Assembly: GCA_934454125.1 (NCBI GenBank)
Contig: CAKSFA010000011.1
Coordinates: 1 to 33,206 of the forward strand
From: an uncultured Eubacteriales bacterium
GTDB taxonomy: Bacteria > Bacillota > Clostridia > Oscillospirales > Acutalibacteraceae
Reading direction: 5' to 3'
Length of the DNA: 33,206 nt
Positions 16,901 through 24,545 of the stretch are shown here, piece by piece; the stretch's first letter is position 1, and every line of letters starts with the position of its first letter. The translations under genes and the position numbers were made by a program. The notes under the pieces were generated by a model. That model was not told the DNA's origin and did no database searches. It saw only the letters and a program-made list of their open reading frames with translations.

Positions 16901-18637
16901 GCAAAGCGCTTGCTGTTTCAGCTTTGCATATGTAATCTGCTGGCCTGTTTCAGTATCAATCACTGCAACTTTGTCGGCGTAATTTTCGGCACTGGCCAAA
17001 AAACCATCAAACAGCCGTTCTTTGCTTGTTACAGGTTCAATCTGTTTTTGCTTCTCCACAAATGCTCTCTGCGCAGGCGGCAGCAAATCAAAATGCCTTG
17101 CCCAATCCTGCTCTGCCGTATCTTGAATCAACTTCCGCATTGAGGTCATCATATCGTCCAACAATCCCTGCGGAAACAATTCGTCCACACAGTCCCACGT
17201 CAGCAAGATGTTATCCTGCATCTCATAAGACTGAAAGTCGATCCACACCCCCGGTGTTTGCGAAAGCATCTGCCGAAACACGCCAAACACCTGCTCAAAC
17301 TCCTCACTGATGAGTGGGTTGCCAAAATTGCACGCAAATACCACCGGCGCAATGTGCTCTGCTCCGCCATATTTGTGCATCATATCGCGCTGCACTTGAA
17401 CACCGGAATAGCAGGTGTACTTTAAGTCCTCATGCAGTCGTCTGCTGATTTGAAGCAATAACTCTGCAAAAGTTGGGTTCTGGCTGAGATCAACCTCCAG
17501 TAACAGCAACGTTGTAAAATCTGCCACTGCATCTTCATTGGAACCATATTCAATATGTCGGTCAAACAGCGGCACATTCAGCAAAAATCTTTTATTTACA
17601 CTCCTGCTTCCAATAATCAGCGCATAAACTGCCATCAGATAAACCGCTGGCGTTACGTTTATCTCCGCAGCTTTTCGCATAACCACTTCCCACTCCTGAA
17701 TCGGAATGGTGACGGTTCTCCTTGTTGTTTTGGTTTGTTTTATTGCAGCCGGTGCCTTGGCCAACGGCAATTCCGGACCAAACGGCATGGTCTCCAGCCG
17801 CTGCTTCCAGTATTCTTTTGCCGCTTTCATCTCTTCTGCTTCGCAACGCTGTTTTTGTTCCAGATAGCTTGCAAAGCTCCAGTTTTTTGAATCGGGCGGC
17901 AATGGTTTTCCGGCATATGCCGTTGCCAAATCCCGCAAAATAATATGAAAACTCTGCACATCGGCAACCAGCAAATCCACATCATAAAACAGCCGATATG
18001 TTCCGTTTGGCAACAACGCAAGTGTAATTGCGCAAACATGGCCTTTTTCCACCTCAAATTTTCGATGAGAAAGCTCCTGTGCCAACTGCGCTACTTTTTC
18101 CGCATAATCACAATCGTGTGAAAAATCATAAAACGCAATCTGCTCCTGATACGGTTTTTCTAAAATTTCCTGCTCCCCATTTTCCAAAAATCTTGCCCTT
18201 AGCATCGGGTGATGAAGCTGCACCGTTTTCCAAGCAGCATTGAGCTTTTCAAAATCAATCTGTGCCCCTTCAAACTCCATATAGGCATGGCAACCCACGC
18301 CCCCCAGTTCTCTGCCATCTTCGCGCCCGATTTTATAAGCATATTGCACATCGGTCAGCGGAAAAGAAGCATTGACTTTTGCCAGTGCACACGGTTGTTC
18401 CGATGTTGACACACGCTTTTTTTGTGCAGTTTCTATCAGGGTAACCCAAGCCTGAAGCGTTGGATTCTCCAGCAAACTACCGTAAGAAACCTTGATTCCA
18501 TTTTTTCTCCATGCATTGACCAATCTCATAATCTTCAGAGAATTTAAACCCAGGCTCAGCAGATTTTGCTGGTCGTCAAACTCTTTTTGCACCGGCAGCA
18601 TCGAAAAAATTTGCTGTTTGATCTGTTCATATTCCAT
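10988..18637 (-). CDS. NRPS, ArCP-Cy-A(MT-like)-PCP-Cy-A-PCP, two cysteine modules
   Basis: This 2549-residue synthetase resembles PchE joined to a second module, or HMWP2 with an extra A domain. Approximate domains: aryl carrier (1-75, LGLNSLK, Ser33, Asn in place of the usual Asp); Cy1 (92-510, DVDLLVAD near 219); A1 (540-975 plus 1345-1385; MTSGTTGAPKG near 689, FDLSVYD, YKTGD) interrupted between motifs A8 and A9 by a ~370-residue methyltransferase-like insert (EVGTRNLAVT near 1184); PCP1 (LGGDSL near 1437); Cy2 (from 1500, DNIVFD near 1632); A2 (YTSGSTGTPKG near 2105); PCP2 (KGGDSL near 2497). Pocket codes are D-L-Y-N-M-S-M-I (A1) and D-L-Y-N-L-S-L-I (A2), both cysteine type. The gene starts 3 bases after the ligase stop, behind GGGGAA. 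It builds the aryl-bis-thiazoline part. Confidence 0.94.
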   Translation of the reverse strand: MEYEQIKQQIFSMLPVQKEFDDQQNLLSLGLNSLKIMRLVNAWRKNGIKVSYGSLLENPTLQAWVTLIETAQKKRVSTSEQPCALAKVNASFPLTDVQYAYKIGREDGRELGGVGCHAYMEFEGAQIDFEKLNAAWKTVQLHHPMLRARFLENGEQEILEKPYQEQIAFYDFSHDCDYAEKVAQLAQELSHRKFEVEKGHVCAITLALLPNGTYRLFYDVDLLVADVQSFHIILRDLATAYAGKPLPPDSKNWSFASYLEQKQRCEAEEMKAAKEYWKQRLETMPFGPELPLAKAPAAIKQTKTTRRTVTIPIQEWEVVMRKAAEINVTPAVYLMAVYALIIGSRSVNKRFLLNVPLFDRHIEYGSNEDAVADFTTLLLLEVDLSQNPTFAELLLQISRRLHEDLKYTCYSGVQVQRDMMHKYGGAEHIAPVVFACNFGNPLISEEFEQVFGVFRQMLSQTPGVWIDFQSYEMQDNILLTWDCVDELFPQGLLDDMMTSMRKLIQDTAEQDWARHFDLLPPAQRAFVEKQKQIEPVTSKERLFDGFLASAENYADKVAVIDTETGQQITYAKLKQQALCVANYFVKQNIRGQAVAVTLPRGSLQVIAALGILLSGNCYVPVGIHQPPQRRKAIHELVSIAYAICSHTVSSKIQWPETVAALSIETLLEEAPLVQLPEISAEEPAYIIMTSGTTGAPKGVQICHKGAVNTINDVNSRYGILPTDSVLGVSALDFDLSVYDLFGTFCAGATLVTIPEEKSRDAEFWLEQVVKHRITVWNSVPTLLEMLLVCAQAEHAMLPFRVIMLSGDWIALDLPERAASLTQNCKLISMGGATEASIWSNFFEILLPIPKQWHSIPYGRPLAGQSYRIVDDFGADVPFWCEGELWIGGVGVGTYRGDSELTRQKFVTEYGTTWYKTGDKGRFWQDGTIEFLGRKDFQVKVRGHRIELGETESALRQIESVAAAVAEVAEGAKREKHLVAFLETGMQRTAPLFQTDAEILSAVNRICQAISGLGKETFSDQAYYKTISFANQTVCKLLLALFQNTGIFADQQEYTQQEVLVALQVLPEYMPVVQRYLELLVQNKILSCCGANGYCLVQALPAIPQPCNDTAANIAVYLEQLAPWIGGILQGTNDPVTVFYGQEQQLSPAVLFNLLPGTQEITEAFAQKLRHLCKAFDKKVRIAEVGTRNLAVTTRLLQAVAGDAAAYTYLDASAYFTNEAAKLKAEYPFFTVETFDFEQDWCDTSEFDIIIAANFLHRTKNMERTIKNLYQALSPSGVVCILEITERNALQDVTAALLEKGTVQIMPLSVYRSLLEQSGFDQIFELFETDGFGSNALFAAATNKATVLNQDYLVQQLSDRLPDYMIPKVFYALETFPLSRNGKIDRKRLRLLAANEPETAQTAPTTETEQILCKIWCELFGIEQIGIDDNYYRLGGDSLTAIKMTTLIKQAFPVAYSIKDAMNDHTISQQANTIKKRMQTENEANVQAMQTITPDPEHAHVPFPLTDVQNAYFLGRSSAFSLSGVSTHCYFELDGKALDLAKANAALNDLIRYHGAARLVIHANGTQEILEQVPEYQMQVYRLEGLDETVRKEALLRIREELSHQIIDIETWPLFDIRVAVLEDGVKIFVSFDNIVFDGFSMFQILNEWAERYKGTYREKPPLALSFRDYVLGVEQMKASEKYQQDRAYWLERLDDFLPAPALPVQKRENELTEQKFQRHTAYLSAMQWSCLKEAAKAFEITPSVLLLTAYAEVLRTRSANAEFTLNLTQFDRKELHEQVSCLLGDFTTLTLLEIKNANEDSFIQRAKKVGSQLAEDLAHSDYSAVDFQRELRRRTQNNKNAVMPVVFTSGLGISKWAGENWLGELTYNISQTPQVWLDHQVIETNGGLGLFWDSLADLFYPGFIDEMFDDYVRLLTRLAEDRSLFTQKIHSLVEVKINKAREDANQTQVDFSDQTLDGMFLKAAETYPNRIALVSNNQMLTYQELKQKALRVCALLQQKQIQPQEPVAIFAPKGIEQVVAALGILLAGGAYLPLDFENPQERIATILKDSGASKVIVREIPQSPHVLDAYDCITACGESDVPERMVHIPEKATNSLCYVIYTSGSTGTPKGVMISHAGAANTIQDINWRFGINETDACLAISNLNFDLSVYDIFGLLAAGGKVVIPDAEETREPKRWAELIAKEQITIWNSVPAFAEMFCAYHGASDLTNQQSLRLMLLSGDWIHTDLPPKLYRMFGQLRLVALGGATEASIWSNFFEVPHKIPKEWSSVPYGKPLGNQKYYILDAFLQNRPNWVPGTIFIAGKGVALGYFQNPEQTSRQFITHPVTGEYMYNTGDCGRYWNDGTIEFLGRQDNQIKINGYRVEIGEIEAVLNRINGVSSSKVLYKDEVLIAFFQAHSCDAAAIEHTVKAALAQALPAYMVPQKLIPIEQYPLTSNGKIDFAKLYQIYQTYQSAQQTNNKRQPETELEIALSEIWGGILNYAPVYAEDDFFTKGGDSLKAIYLVNAIQSKLGITIAVKEIYTNSMLSSLAAQLQQQTTPKNSFEEAFEI

Positions 18638-18640
18638 CTC

Positions 18641-20275
18641 TTATTCCCCGTTCTCCAAAAATTGCAGCAGTACTTTTTTGTCTTTTTTGCCAACAGCTGT
18701 CAACGGCAATGTCTCTAACGTCATACATTGGTCGGGAAATTTATATTGCGCCAAACCCTTTGACTGCAAAAAATTATAAATCATTTCCAGCGTAATTTCC
18801 TGCCCGTCATATGAAGATACAAACGCAACGATCCGGTTCCCTGCCTCTTGGTCCAAAACTCCAAGCACAGCAGCATCTGCAATGTTGTCATGCATGCAAA
18901 GATATTCCTCAATCTCTGCCGGCATAATTTTCTCTCCGGCTTTATTGATCTGCTCTTTTACCCTGCCTGCAAATTTATAATAGCCATCTTTCGTGCGCAT
19001 GGCCTTATCGCCGGTTTTATAAAAACCGTCCTGCGTAAAATTGGACAAATCCGTATTCTCCAATTTGTAGTACCGATCAATCAGATACGGCCCCTTGCAA
19101 ATCAGTTCACCATACTGACCATCCGGCACTTCACATTCCTGTTCGTCCACAATTTTAATCTGCGTTGCCTGGCACAAGCCACTCGCATCCTCATCCGGCA
19201 GCGCAATTCCCTGATAACTTCGGATCACATCGTCCGTATCATCCAGCCGTGTTGTTAAAATCAATCCTTCCGACGTTCCATACACCTGCATCAGCGTTGC
19301 CGGGGCAAACCCCTGCATGATTTTATCAGCCGCTGCCTCATCCAGCATTGCACCGCCGATTTGCAGCACGTTCAATGTCGAAATATCATAGTCGTCGTCA
19401 AATTGCAGCAATTCTATGCACATATTTGCCATTGTAGGCACAAGCGCCGTAATCGTAACGCCGTGCCTCGTAATCAACTCCAGAATTTCGTCCGGGCTCG
19501 GATTTTGACAAAACACCGCCCTACCGCCAACATACAGCGCACCCAAAAATCCCGGGTCGCCCATCGGAAAATTATGTTCGCACGGTAAAGCGACCAAATA
19601 CACCGTCTGTTGATCCAACGCACATCTGTGTTGGCACAATCTGCAAAGATACAGATACTCCGCATGCGCTCTTGCAATCAATTTCGGTACACCGGTAGAA
19701 CCCCCGCTAAGCAGAAAAAACGCCGTGTCATACGGGTCAATTTCCGGCAATGTACCCCGGTCTGCTTCAATCTCCGCAAAACGCTTTTCACAAGCCTGCG
19801 TTGGAGAAAAATCACCGTCTACAATCACATACTGCATACAGTCACATTGTTCAAACAGCTTTTGCGCCAGCGGCATATAATCAAAACCCTGGTATTGATT
19901 TTGCACAATATAAGCCTTTGGCTCTGCTTTTTCCGCAATGGCGCAAAGCTCGGCTTCTCTGTGCGCCGGCAACACCAAAACCGGAAGAGCGCCGATCCGC
20001 AAAAGCGCAAATAACGTAATCAAATAATGGTTGCCGTTGGGCAATTGCAAAATCACACGATCTCCCTTTGTGATACCCAGTTGCTGAAATCCAAAGGCCT
20101 TTTTGGTGCTTTTTTCCAACAACTCGCGGTATGTCAGCATCTCTTCTCCCGCCACCGCAGCAATCCGGTCGCCATATTGCTCCGCCCAAACCTCAAGCAA
20201 CCCACCAAGCGGCCTTTTCTCCCAATATTTCAAATGCTCATATGACGTTAAATCTTTTTGGTATCTTCTCTCCAT
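18641..20275 (-). CDS. Aryl acid-AMP ligase (salicylate-AMP ligase, YbtE/PchD/DhbE-like)
   Basis: This 544-residue stand-alone adenylating enzyme activates an aromatic acid and loads it onto the aryl carrier of the next gene's product. Landmarks: LLSGGSTGVPKLIARAH (AMP loop), HNFPMGDPGFLGALY (aryl pocket), VYGTSEGLI, YKTGDKAM and INKAGEKIMPAEIEEYL. The known aryl-acid enzymes have Ser (dihydroxybenzoate) or Cys (salicylate) at DhbE position 240; here the aligned residue appears to be Asp, which is odd. Salicylate is favoured because a salicylate synthase lies in the same locus and no dihydroxybenzoate genes do. ATG 20275 has AGGGAAG upstream and overlaps the end of the phosphopantetheinyl transferase gene by 28 bases. 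Confidence 0.9.
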   Translation of the reverse strand: MERRYQKDLTSYEHLKYWEKRPLGGLLEVWAEQYGDRIAAVAGEEMLTYRELLEKSTKKAFGFQQLGITKGDRVILQLPNGNHYLITLFALLRIGALPVLVLPAHREAELCAIAEKAEPKAYIVQNQYQGFDYMPLAQKLFEQCDCMQYVIVDGDFSPTQACEKRFAEIEADRGTLPEIDPYDTAFFLLSGGSTGVPKLIARAHAEYLYLCRLCQHRCALDQQTVYLVALPCEHNFPMGDPGFLGALYVGGRAVFCQNPSPDEILELITRHGVTITALVPTMANMCIELLQFDDDYDISTLNVLQIGGAMLDEAAADKIMQGFAPATLMQVYGTSEGLILTTRLDDTDDVIRSYQGIALPDEDASGLCQATQIKIVDEQECEVPDGQYGELICKGPYLIDRYYKLENTDLSNFTQDGFYKTGDKAMRTKDGYYKFAGRVKEQINKAGEKIMPAEIEEYLCMHDNIADAAVLGVLDQEAGNRIVAFVSSYDGQEITLEMIYNFLQSKGLAQYKFPDQCMTLETLPLTAVGKKDKKVLLQFLENGE

Positions 20276-21000
20276 ATTAACTTCCCTGCTCTTTCTCGGT
20301 AAACAAGCGCCTCCGCATATTTTTCCGTTTCTGAAATCCGAACCAACTGATACGCTTTCAGTTCTTTCCCGTTTGCTTCAAACAACCGGTCTTCTTTCGA
20401 TATATAAAAGCTCGCAAAATCAATCCCAAACCCTCTGCCGTCCGCCTTGATATACGCTTCCTTGGCAGTCCAGTATTGATAAAACGTTTTAAAATCTCCC
20501 GATTCCAAAACGCGCCGCTTTTCAAAACCATGCAAACAGTCACAAAGCGTCTTGTAATCCTGCAAATACCGCACCTGTTCCACATCAATTCCAACATCTG
20601 CATCAAACGCAAACGCAAATAATACCCGATCTCCAGAATGTGATAAATTGTACTGCAAAGCGCCCCCGCCATTCAAAAGAACCGGTTTTTGATGTTTCCC
20701 CTGTACAATCAAGATCTGTTCCGGTTTTATTCGCAAACAGTATGCTGCAAGTTCTTTTGCACAAATTCTGCCAACCGCAAAACGCAAGCGATCTTTGTCA
20801 TACACAAAACTTTGTCTGCGAGCCTGTTCTTCACAATTCAAAAGATGCATCTTTTGCCCAATCCATTGCGCAATCTGTTGCAGGTGAACGCGAAACACAC
20901 CAATTTCATACTTTGACAAATAGAGGCCATTCTGCTCCAACCGTGTAAAGTCCTCTCCTGTATAAAGGTTTCGAATCACAATCCTCCTCATGTGCCGCAC
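20248..21000 (-). CDS. 4'-phosphopantetheinyl transferase, Sfp type
   Basis: This protein of about 250 residues transfers the phosphopantetheine arm from CoA to the Ser of carrier proteins, switching on the NRPS system. Sfp-family motifs are NLSHSGD (about 118-124), VGIDVEQV (136-143; Asp139 and Glu141 bind Mg) and YWTAKEAYIKADGRG (176-190). The start is uncertain. GTG at 21000 gives the longest frame, while an AGGAGG at 20983-20988 lies 3 bases before GTG 20979, which would remove seven residues. The gene follows the free condensation domain by 6 bases and overlaps the ligase gene. At least six carrier domains in the locus would need it. Confidence 0.92.
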   Translation of the reverse strand: MRHMRRIVIRNLYTGEDFTRLEQNGLYLSKYEIGVFRVHLQQIAQWIGQKMHLLNCEEQARRQSFVYDKDRLRFAVGRICAKELAAYCLRIKPEQILIVQGKHQKPVLLNGGGALQYNLSHSGDRVLFAFAFDADVGIDVEQVRYLQDYKTLCDCLHGFEKRRVLESGDFKTFYQYWTAKEAYIKADGRGFGIDFASFYISKEDRLFEANGKELKAYQLVRISETEKYAEALVYRERAGKLIWREDTKKI

Positions 21001-21006
21001 AATGCT

Positions 21007-22287
21007 CTATGCCTTGCCCTGCAAAGCGCTGCAAAATTCACCAAAGGTTTTGTCTTCTTGCGCAAGGCAGTTTGCTGCAAGTGTAAATGCCTGTGCTGCT
21101 TTTTCTCTCATATCCAGCGGGAATGCATCCTCATCTGCACGCATCGTATACACAATCCGATCCCCTTTTTCCACCCCAGAAATAGCAGAAACATTCATTT
21201 CCACTTCCTGCGGGTTAAAATCCGGGTCGGTAATCGGCTCCACCATCGCCTGCCCCAACGGAATCTGCCTGCCGGCATTGGACACCTGATTCTGATACGT
21301 CAACAAAAACTCATGTGAAAAATTGTTTTGTACATACATGTCAAAGAAAATCGAAGCCGTCTTCGCACTTTGCAGAAAATGATCGCGGCACGCAATCGCT
21401 GCTTGTTGCATACTGCTTCCCGCTTCTAGCTGCAATCTGCTATAACAAGCCGATACCAAATAGCCAACCGTATTGAGATAGCTTGATTTTCTCGTGCCAA
21501 TCGGCACAACAATCATCGTATCGGTTTTATCATAAATAACCGAAATGGCTACATGATATAAAAACAAACTAACATGAAACAAACTTAATTTGTTATTTTT
21601 ACAAAACTGCAAAAGCCCTCCGCTTTCCAAAGACACAAACGGCGTCTCCTTGGTTTTTTTCCTATTGTCTTTCGGGTATGTAATAAAGCTTTGATAGCTT
21701 TTGTAACTCTCAATCAACGGCGCAAATTCCTGAAACAGCTCGGCATACGCCTGTGTTTTTTGAAACGCCTCCTGCTCTTTGATAAACACTTCAAATCCCA
21801 GGCTCGTTTTTACAGGCACACCATTATAATGCGAAAGAATACTGCCAAACACCGCAACAATGCTCACGCCATCACAAATCAAATGATTGATCCGCGCAAA
21901 AAAGAGATGCGTATCCTCTCCCATATCAAACAATACAAAGTCCCATAACCGTCCAAACAGCCCCTTTGCCTTTGCCAGAATATCAAATACCTGCTTCTTC
22001 ACGTCCTGGTATTTCTCTTCATAAGTACTGCCGTTTGCCGTTCGCTCATCCAACTGATACAATTCCTGTTCCACAGCATATTGATAAATCGTTCCATCGC
22101 TGCCCTTTTCAAACCGAAAACGGAACACATCATTGTGCGCAACGGTTGCCTGCAACGCTTGTTCCAGCCTTGCCTTATCAAGCTTCCCTTTAATCTGAAA
22201 CGCAAACGGAAGATTGACGCAAAAATCAGCTTCGTTGTACAACGTCATCAGCGCTTTCTGGCCAGTCGTCAGTGCAATTCTTTCCAT
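21007..22287 (-). CDS. Stand-alone condensation-domain protein (NHxxxDG variant)
   Basis: This 426-residue single condensation domain is of the CAT/BAHD-like NRPS superfamily, without A or PCP parts. The N-terminal MERIALTTGQKAL, FAFQIKGKLD and LEQALQATVAHNDVFRFRF match the C1-C2 region. The active-site motif is NHLICDG (134-140). The first His of HHxxxDG is Asn, but the catalytic second His (135) and the Asp remain, so activity is possible. It is not a cyclisation domain, since DxxxxD is absent. Its ATG directly follows the TAA of a free carrier protein, so the two probably work as a pair. It could form an amide or ester with an extra unit or release the chain; the substrate is unknown. Confidence 0.85.
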   Translation of the reverse strand: MERIALTTGQKALMTLYNEADFCVNLPFAFQIKGKLDKARLEQALQATVAHNDVFRFRFEKGSDGTIYQYAVEQELYQLDERTANGSTYEEKYQDVKKQVFDILAKAKGLFGRLWDFVLFDMGEDTHLFFARINHLICDGVSIVAVFGSILSHYNGVPVKTSLGFEVFIKEQEAFQKTQAYAELFQEFAPLIESYKSYQSFITYPKDNRKKTKETPFVSLESGGLLQFCKNNKLSLFHVSLFLYHVAISVIYDKTDTMIVVPIGTRKSSYLNTVGYLVSACYSRLQLEAGSSMQQAAIACRDHFLQSAKTASIFFDMYVQNNFSHEFLLTYQNQVSNAGRQIPLGQAMVEPITDPDFNPQEVEMNVSAISGVEKGDRIVYTMRADEDAFPLDMREKAAQAFTLAANCLAQEDKTFGEFCSALQGKA

Positions 22288-22518
22288 TTAAAGTGCTCCT
22301 TCCTTTTTTTCTTGCAGCAAGGTCACAAACGCCGCAATTGTTTCATTCTCATAAAAGTCAGCAACTTCTGCCGTGCTGCCAGTCCTTTCTTCCAGCTCTG
22401 CAATCACCTGCGCTGCTGAAAACGAGTTCCCGCCCAAATCAAAAAAAGATTCGTCGACTCCCGGCATCTGCTCTAATTCCAATATGTTTTTCCAAATCTC
22501 CTGCAACAGTTGTTCCAT
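22288..22518 (-). CDS. Stand-alone peptidyl carrier protein
   Basis: This 76-residue carrier protein has the phosphopantetheine motif FFDLGGNSFSA, attachment Ser32. The usual Asp before the Ser is Asn, which many active carriers tolerate. An AAGGGAA lies before ATG 22518. It is followed without gap by the free condensation-domain gene. No free-standing amino-acid adenylation enzyme is present in the window, so what loads it is unclear. It may be loaded in trans by one of the cysteine A domains or by the aryl ligase. Confidence 0.88.
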   Translation of the reverse strand: MEQLLQEIWKNILELEQMPGVDESFFDLGGNSFSAAQVIAELEERTGSTAEVADFYENETIAAFVTLLQEKKEGAL

Positions 22519-22563
22519 ATGTTTCGATTCCCTTCTACTGATTGATGTTTGAGTATCCTCTGT

Positions 22564-23685
22564 CTATTTTGTCAGCGTTTCAATACAAATTCTGTTCTGT
22601 GGAGCAATCATTTCAATTTCGATTTGTTCCTCATCTCCAATCTCCTGCACAATGCGATGCGCATAGTCCGGCGATACCAGCTCAAATCCCAAATGAAAAC
22701 CAGACTTTAGTGGTTCCGGTCGTTTCAAAATCTCTTTTACCACCTCAGCCAAAAAATATCCGCAAACCCGATTCACATTTTTCAAAAACACCTTGCCGGT
22801 CAATGCCTGTTCCACACCGTTTTTTTCGCCCCAAAGCTCAAAAAACAAAAATGCCCCAACGATTTGATTCCCAAACTTTTGATTGGTCCGAATCCGCTCA
22901 TGTAACTTTTTTTCAATATTTGCAGCAGCCGTTTCCTTGTCATATTTTGAAACATCCACCAACAGCTTCATAAAAAAATGCAATGTTTCCATGTCATCAT
23001 AGGTGCAAAAAAAGCAAAACGCTTCCGCATCTAGCCGTTCCTGCAAATTCCGGTTGTCTTCATTGATCAGCGGCTTAAAAATCACACTTTGCTCTGAAAA
23101 CGGGGTCTTATGGCCCCGCCTAATATTCGAAGAAAGCGGTGTCACAACGCCATTTTTCAAATAAGAATCTCCGTAAAACCGTTTGTTTCCGGCACACAAA
23201 ATCATGTCCACAAACGAGCCCGGCGAACATCCGTCAAATCCTCCCTGATACATCACACACCGATACACGCGGTCAAACCGCTCCTTGGCCAACACATACG
23301 GCAAAAATTCCGAAAGCCCGGGAATATACCCGCAAGAAGCAACACAAATTCCGTCAACCTGCTCTCGGTTCGTTTCAAAATGCGCATCAGAAGGATCAAC
23401 GTAAATTTTATTCCGTTTGCAAACTGCGTCCTTTACCAACTTTCCGTACAAATGCGATGGACTGATGCAGTTTACAACCACATCACATTTGTCAATAAAC
23501 GCAAACAACTGCTCCTCCTGTTGCACATCAACCGATTCAAACGAGAAATTGTCATCTGTTTCAAACAAATTCACGCAATTCCGCTGCCCACCAATCACTC
23601 GAAAACCCAAGCCAAGCAGCTTTTCTGTCGCATATCTTCCAATATATCCGCCATATCCCAAAATGCCCGTTATTTTATTCTGCAT
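22564..23685 (-). CDS. Saccharopine-dehydrogenase-like NAD(P)-dependent reductase
   Basis: This 373-residue protein begins with a Rossmann loop, MQNKITGILGYGGYIGRYATEKLL (GYGGYIG 10-16), followed by VVVNCISPSHLYG and ICVASCGYIPGLSEFLPY. These match the saccharopine dehydrogenase-like reductase family. ATG 23685 is chosen because it overlaps the upstream thioesterase stop by 11 bases; the frame back to 23802 only shadows that gene. Similar proteins occur in some thiazoline-siderophore and opine-metallophore loci. It could reduce a second thiazoline or a thioester/imine intermediate. The separate Gfo/Idh-type thiazolinyl reductase at 4697 makes simple redundancy less likely. The exact substrate is unknown. 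Confidence 0.78.
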   Translation of the reverse strand: MQNKITGILGYGGYIGRYATEKLLGLGFRVIGGQRNCVNLFETDDNFSFESVDVQQEEQLFAFIDKCDVVVNCISPSHLYGKLVKDAVCKRNKIYVDPSDAHFETNREQVDGICVASCGYIPGLSEFLPYVLAKERFDRVYRCVMYQGGFDGCSPGSFVDMILCAGNKRFYGDSYLKNGVVTPLSSNIRRGHKTPFSEQSVIFKPLINEDNRNLQERLDAEAFCFFCTYDDMETLHFFMKLLVDVSKYDKETAAANIEKKLHERIRTNQKFGNQIVGAFLFFELWGEKNGVEQALTGKVFLKNVNRVCGYFLAEVVKEILKRPEPLKSGFHLGFELVSPDYAHRIVQEIGDEEQIEIEMIAPQNRICIETLTK

Positions 23686-24439
23686 CTTCTGTATTCCTCT
23701 CAAAAAGCGTTTTTTGAATCTCACACTGCAATGTCTGCAATACAGCCGCTTCACTTTCTCCATAAGGAAAAAAATGATTGCCTGAAAACGCATACTGCAC
23801 AAACGCTGCCGTTGTCACGTTCTTCCATTTTTTCATCATCCATCGCGTTGCATCGATATCTTCCGTTCCACTCAGCGCCACGATTGGCACATCCAGCCGT
23901 TCACCACGATAAACATACTCCTCATTCAACCTGTAATCATGCCAGATCCTTGGCAAAAAATGGCTGCGAAATACTTCATCTTCCAAAACATGTTCAGGGG
24001 TTCCGCCTTCTTTTTTCAATTCCTGCAAAAGCGCCGCTTCTCCATGTGCGCACTTAAAATCAGAATTGCTTTCTTCCGGCGGCGCATGTCTGCCGGCAAC
24101 AAACAACTTTTGCACCTCAATCTGATATTGTTGCTCTAACTGCCACGCGGTCTGAAACGCAAATAGCGCCCCCAAGCTATGCCCATAGATAAAAATTGGC
24201 CGTTGGTCTGCTGTTTGCGCAATCGCGTTTGCAGCATCGGCTATCACCGCTTCAAAGTGCAGCGTTTCCGGCGGCTTTTCTCGATCCGGCACCTCCATCG
24301 GCACCGTTTCCACCAGCTCTGAAAAATCCAGCCAATTTTTAAAAACAAACGCACTTCCCCCCGCGTGGTGAAAACAATACAGCCTACACCTTCTATCCTG
24401 ATGCATCAATCCATACGGAAAATACGTGTCATAATTCAC
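23675..24439 (-). CDS. Type II thioesterase, serine type (RifR/GrsT-like)
   Basis: This 254-residue alpha/beta-hydrolase removes wrong or stalled groups from carrier proteins. The elbow is YGHSLGA with Ser88; Asp194 (GTEDIDA) and His222 (GNHFF) complete the triad. The N-terminal YCFHHAGGSAFVF is typical of the family. It differs from the two Cys-type thioesterases in this locus, which form their own pair. It is the first gene of the biosynthetic operon. Its ATG is preceded in frame by a TGA, so no longer start is possible, and the RBS is weak (CGGGTG close by, GGGGGAG 14 bases away). An iron-box palindrome lies 24 bases upstream. Confidence 0.92.
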   Translation of the reverse strand: MNYDTYFPYGLMHQDRRCRLYCFHHAGGSAFVFKNWLDFSELVETVPMEVPDREKPPETLHFEAVIADAANAIAQTADQRPIFIYGHSLGALFAFQTAWQLEQQYQIEVQKLFVAGRHAPPEESNSDFKCAHGEAALLQELKKEGGTPEHVLEDEVFRSHFLPRIWHDYRLNEEYVYRGERLDVPIVALSGTEDIDATRWMMKKWKNVTTAAFVQYAFSGNHFFPYGESEAAVLQTLQCEIQKTLFERNTEDAE

Positions 24440-24462
24440 CCGATGACTCCCCCGTTTTTACT

Positions 24463-24484
24463 AAAGTTAGTTTAGGCTAACTTT
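24463..24484. promoter_or_regulatory. DtxR/IdeR-like operator of the biosynthetic operon
   Basis: AAAGTTAG-TTTAGG-CTAACTTT has perfect 8-base arms and sits just upstream of the first biosynthetic gene. The core TTAG-N6-CTAA resembles the IdeR/DtxR consensus TTAGGTTAGCCTAACCTAA. Sixteen bases (AGTTAGTTTAGGCTAA) are identical, in opposite orientation, to the site at 30891. A -10/-35 pair is not obvious, so the promoter itself is not called. Confidence 0.75.
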
Positions 24485-24489
24485 TTATG

Positions 24490-24534
24490 AAAAGAATTGG
24501 CACAACACTTATCGAACCGATCTATCTGTGCCAA
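24490..24534 (-). terminator. Terminator after the ABC transporter genes
   Basis: TTGGCACA (24497-24504) and TGTGCCAA (24527-24534) form an 8-bp stem. An inner ATCG-GTT-CGAT hairpin fills part of the loop. On the minus strand the stem is followed by TTCTTTT. It separates the transport operon from the biosynthetic operon, which starts again at the iron box next to it. Confidence 0.75.
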
Positions 24535-24545
24535 ATCCATCTCAA

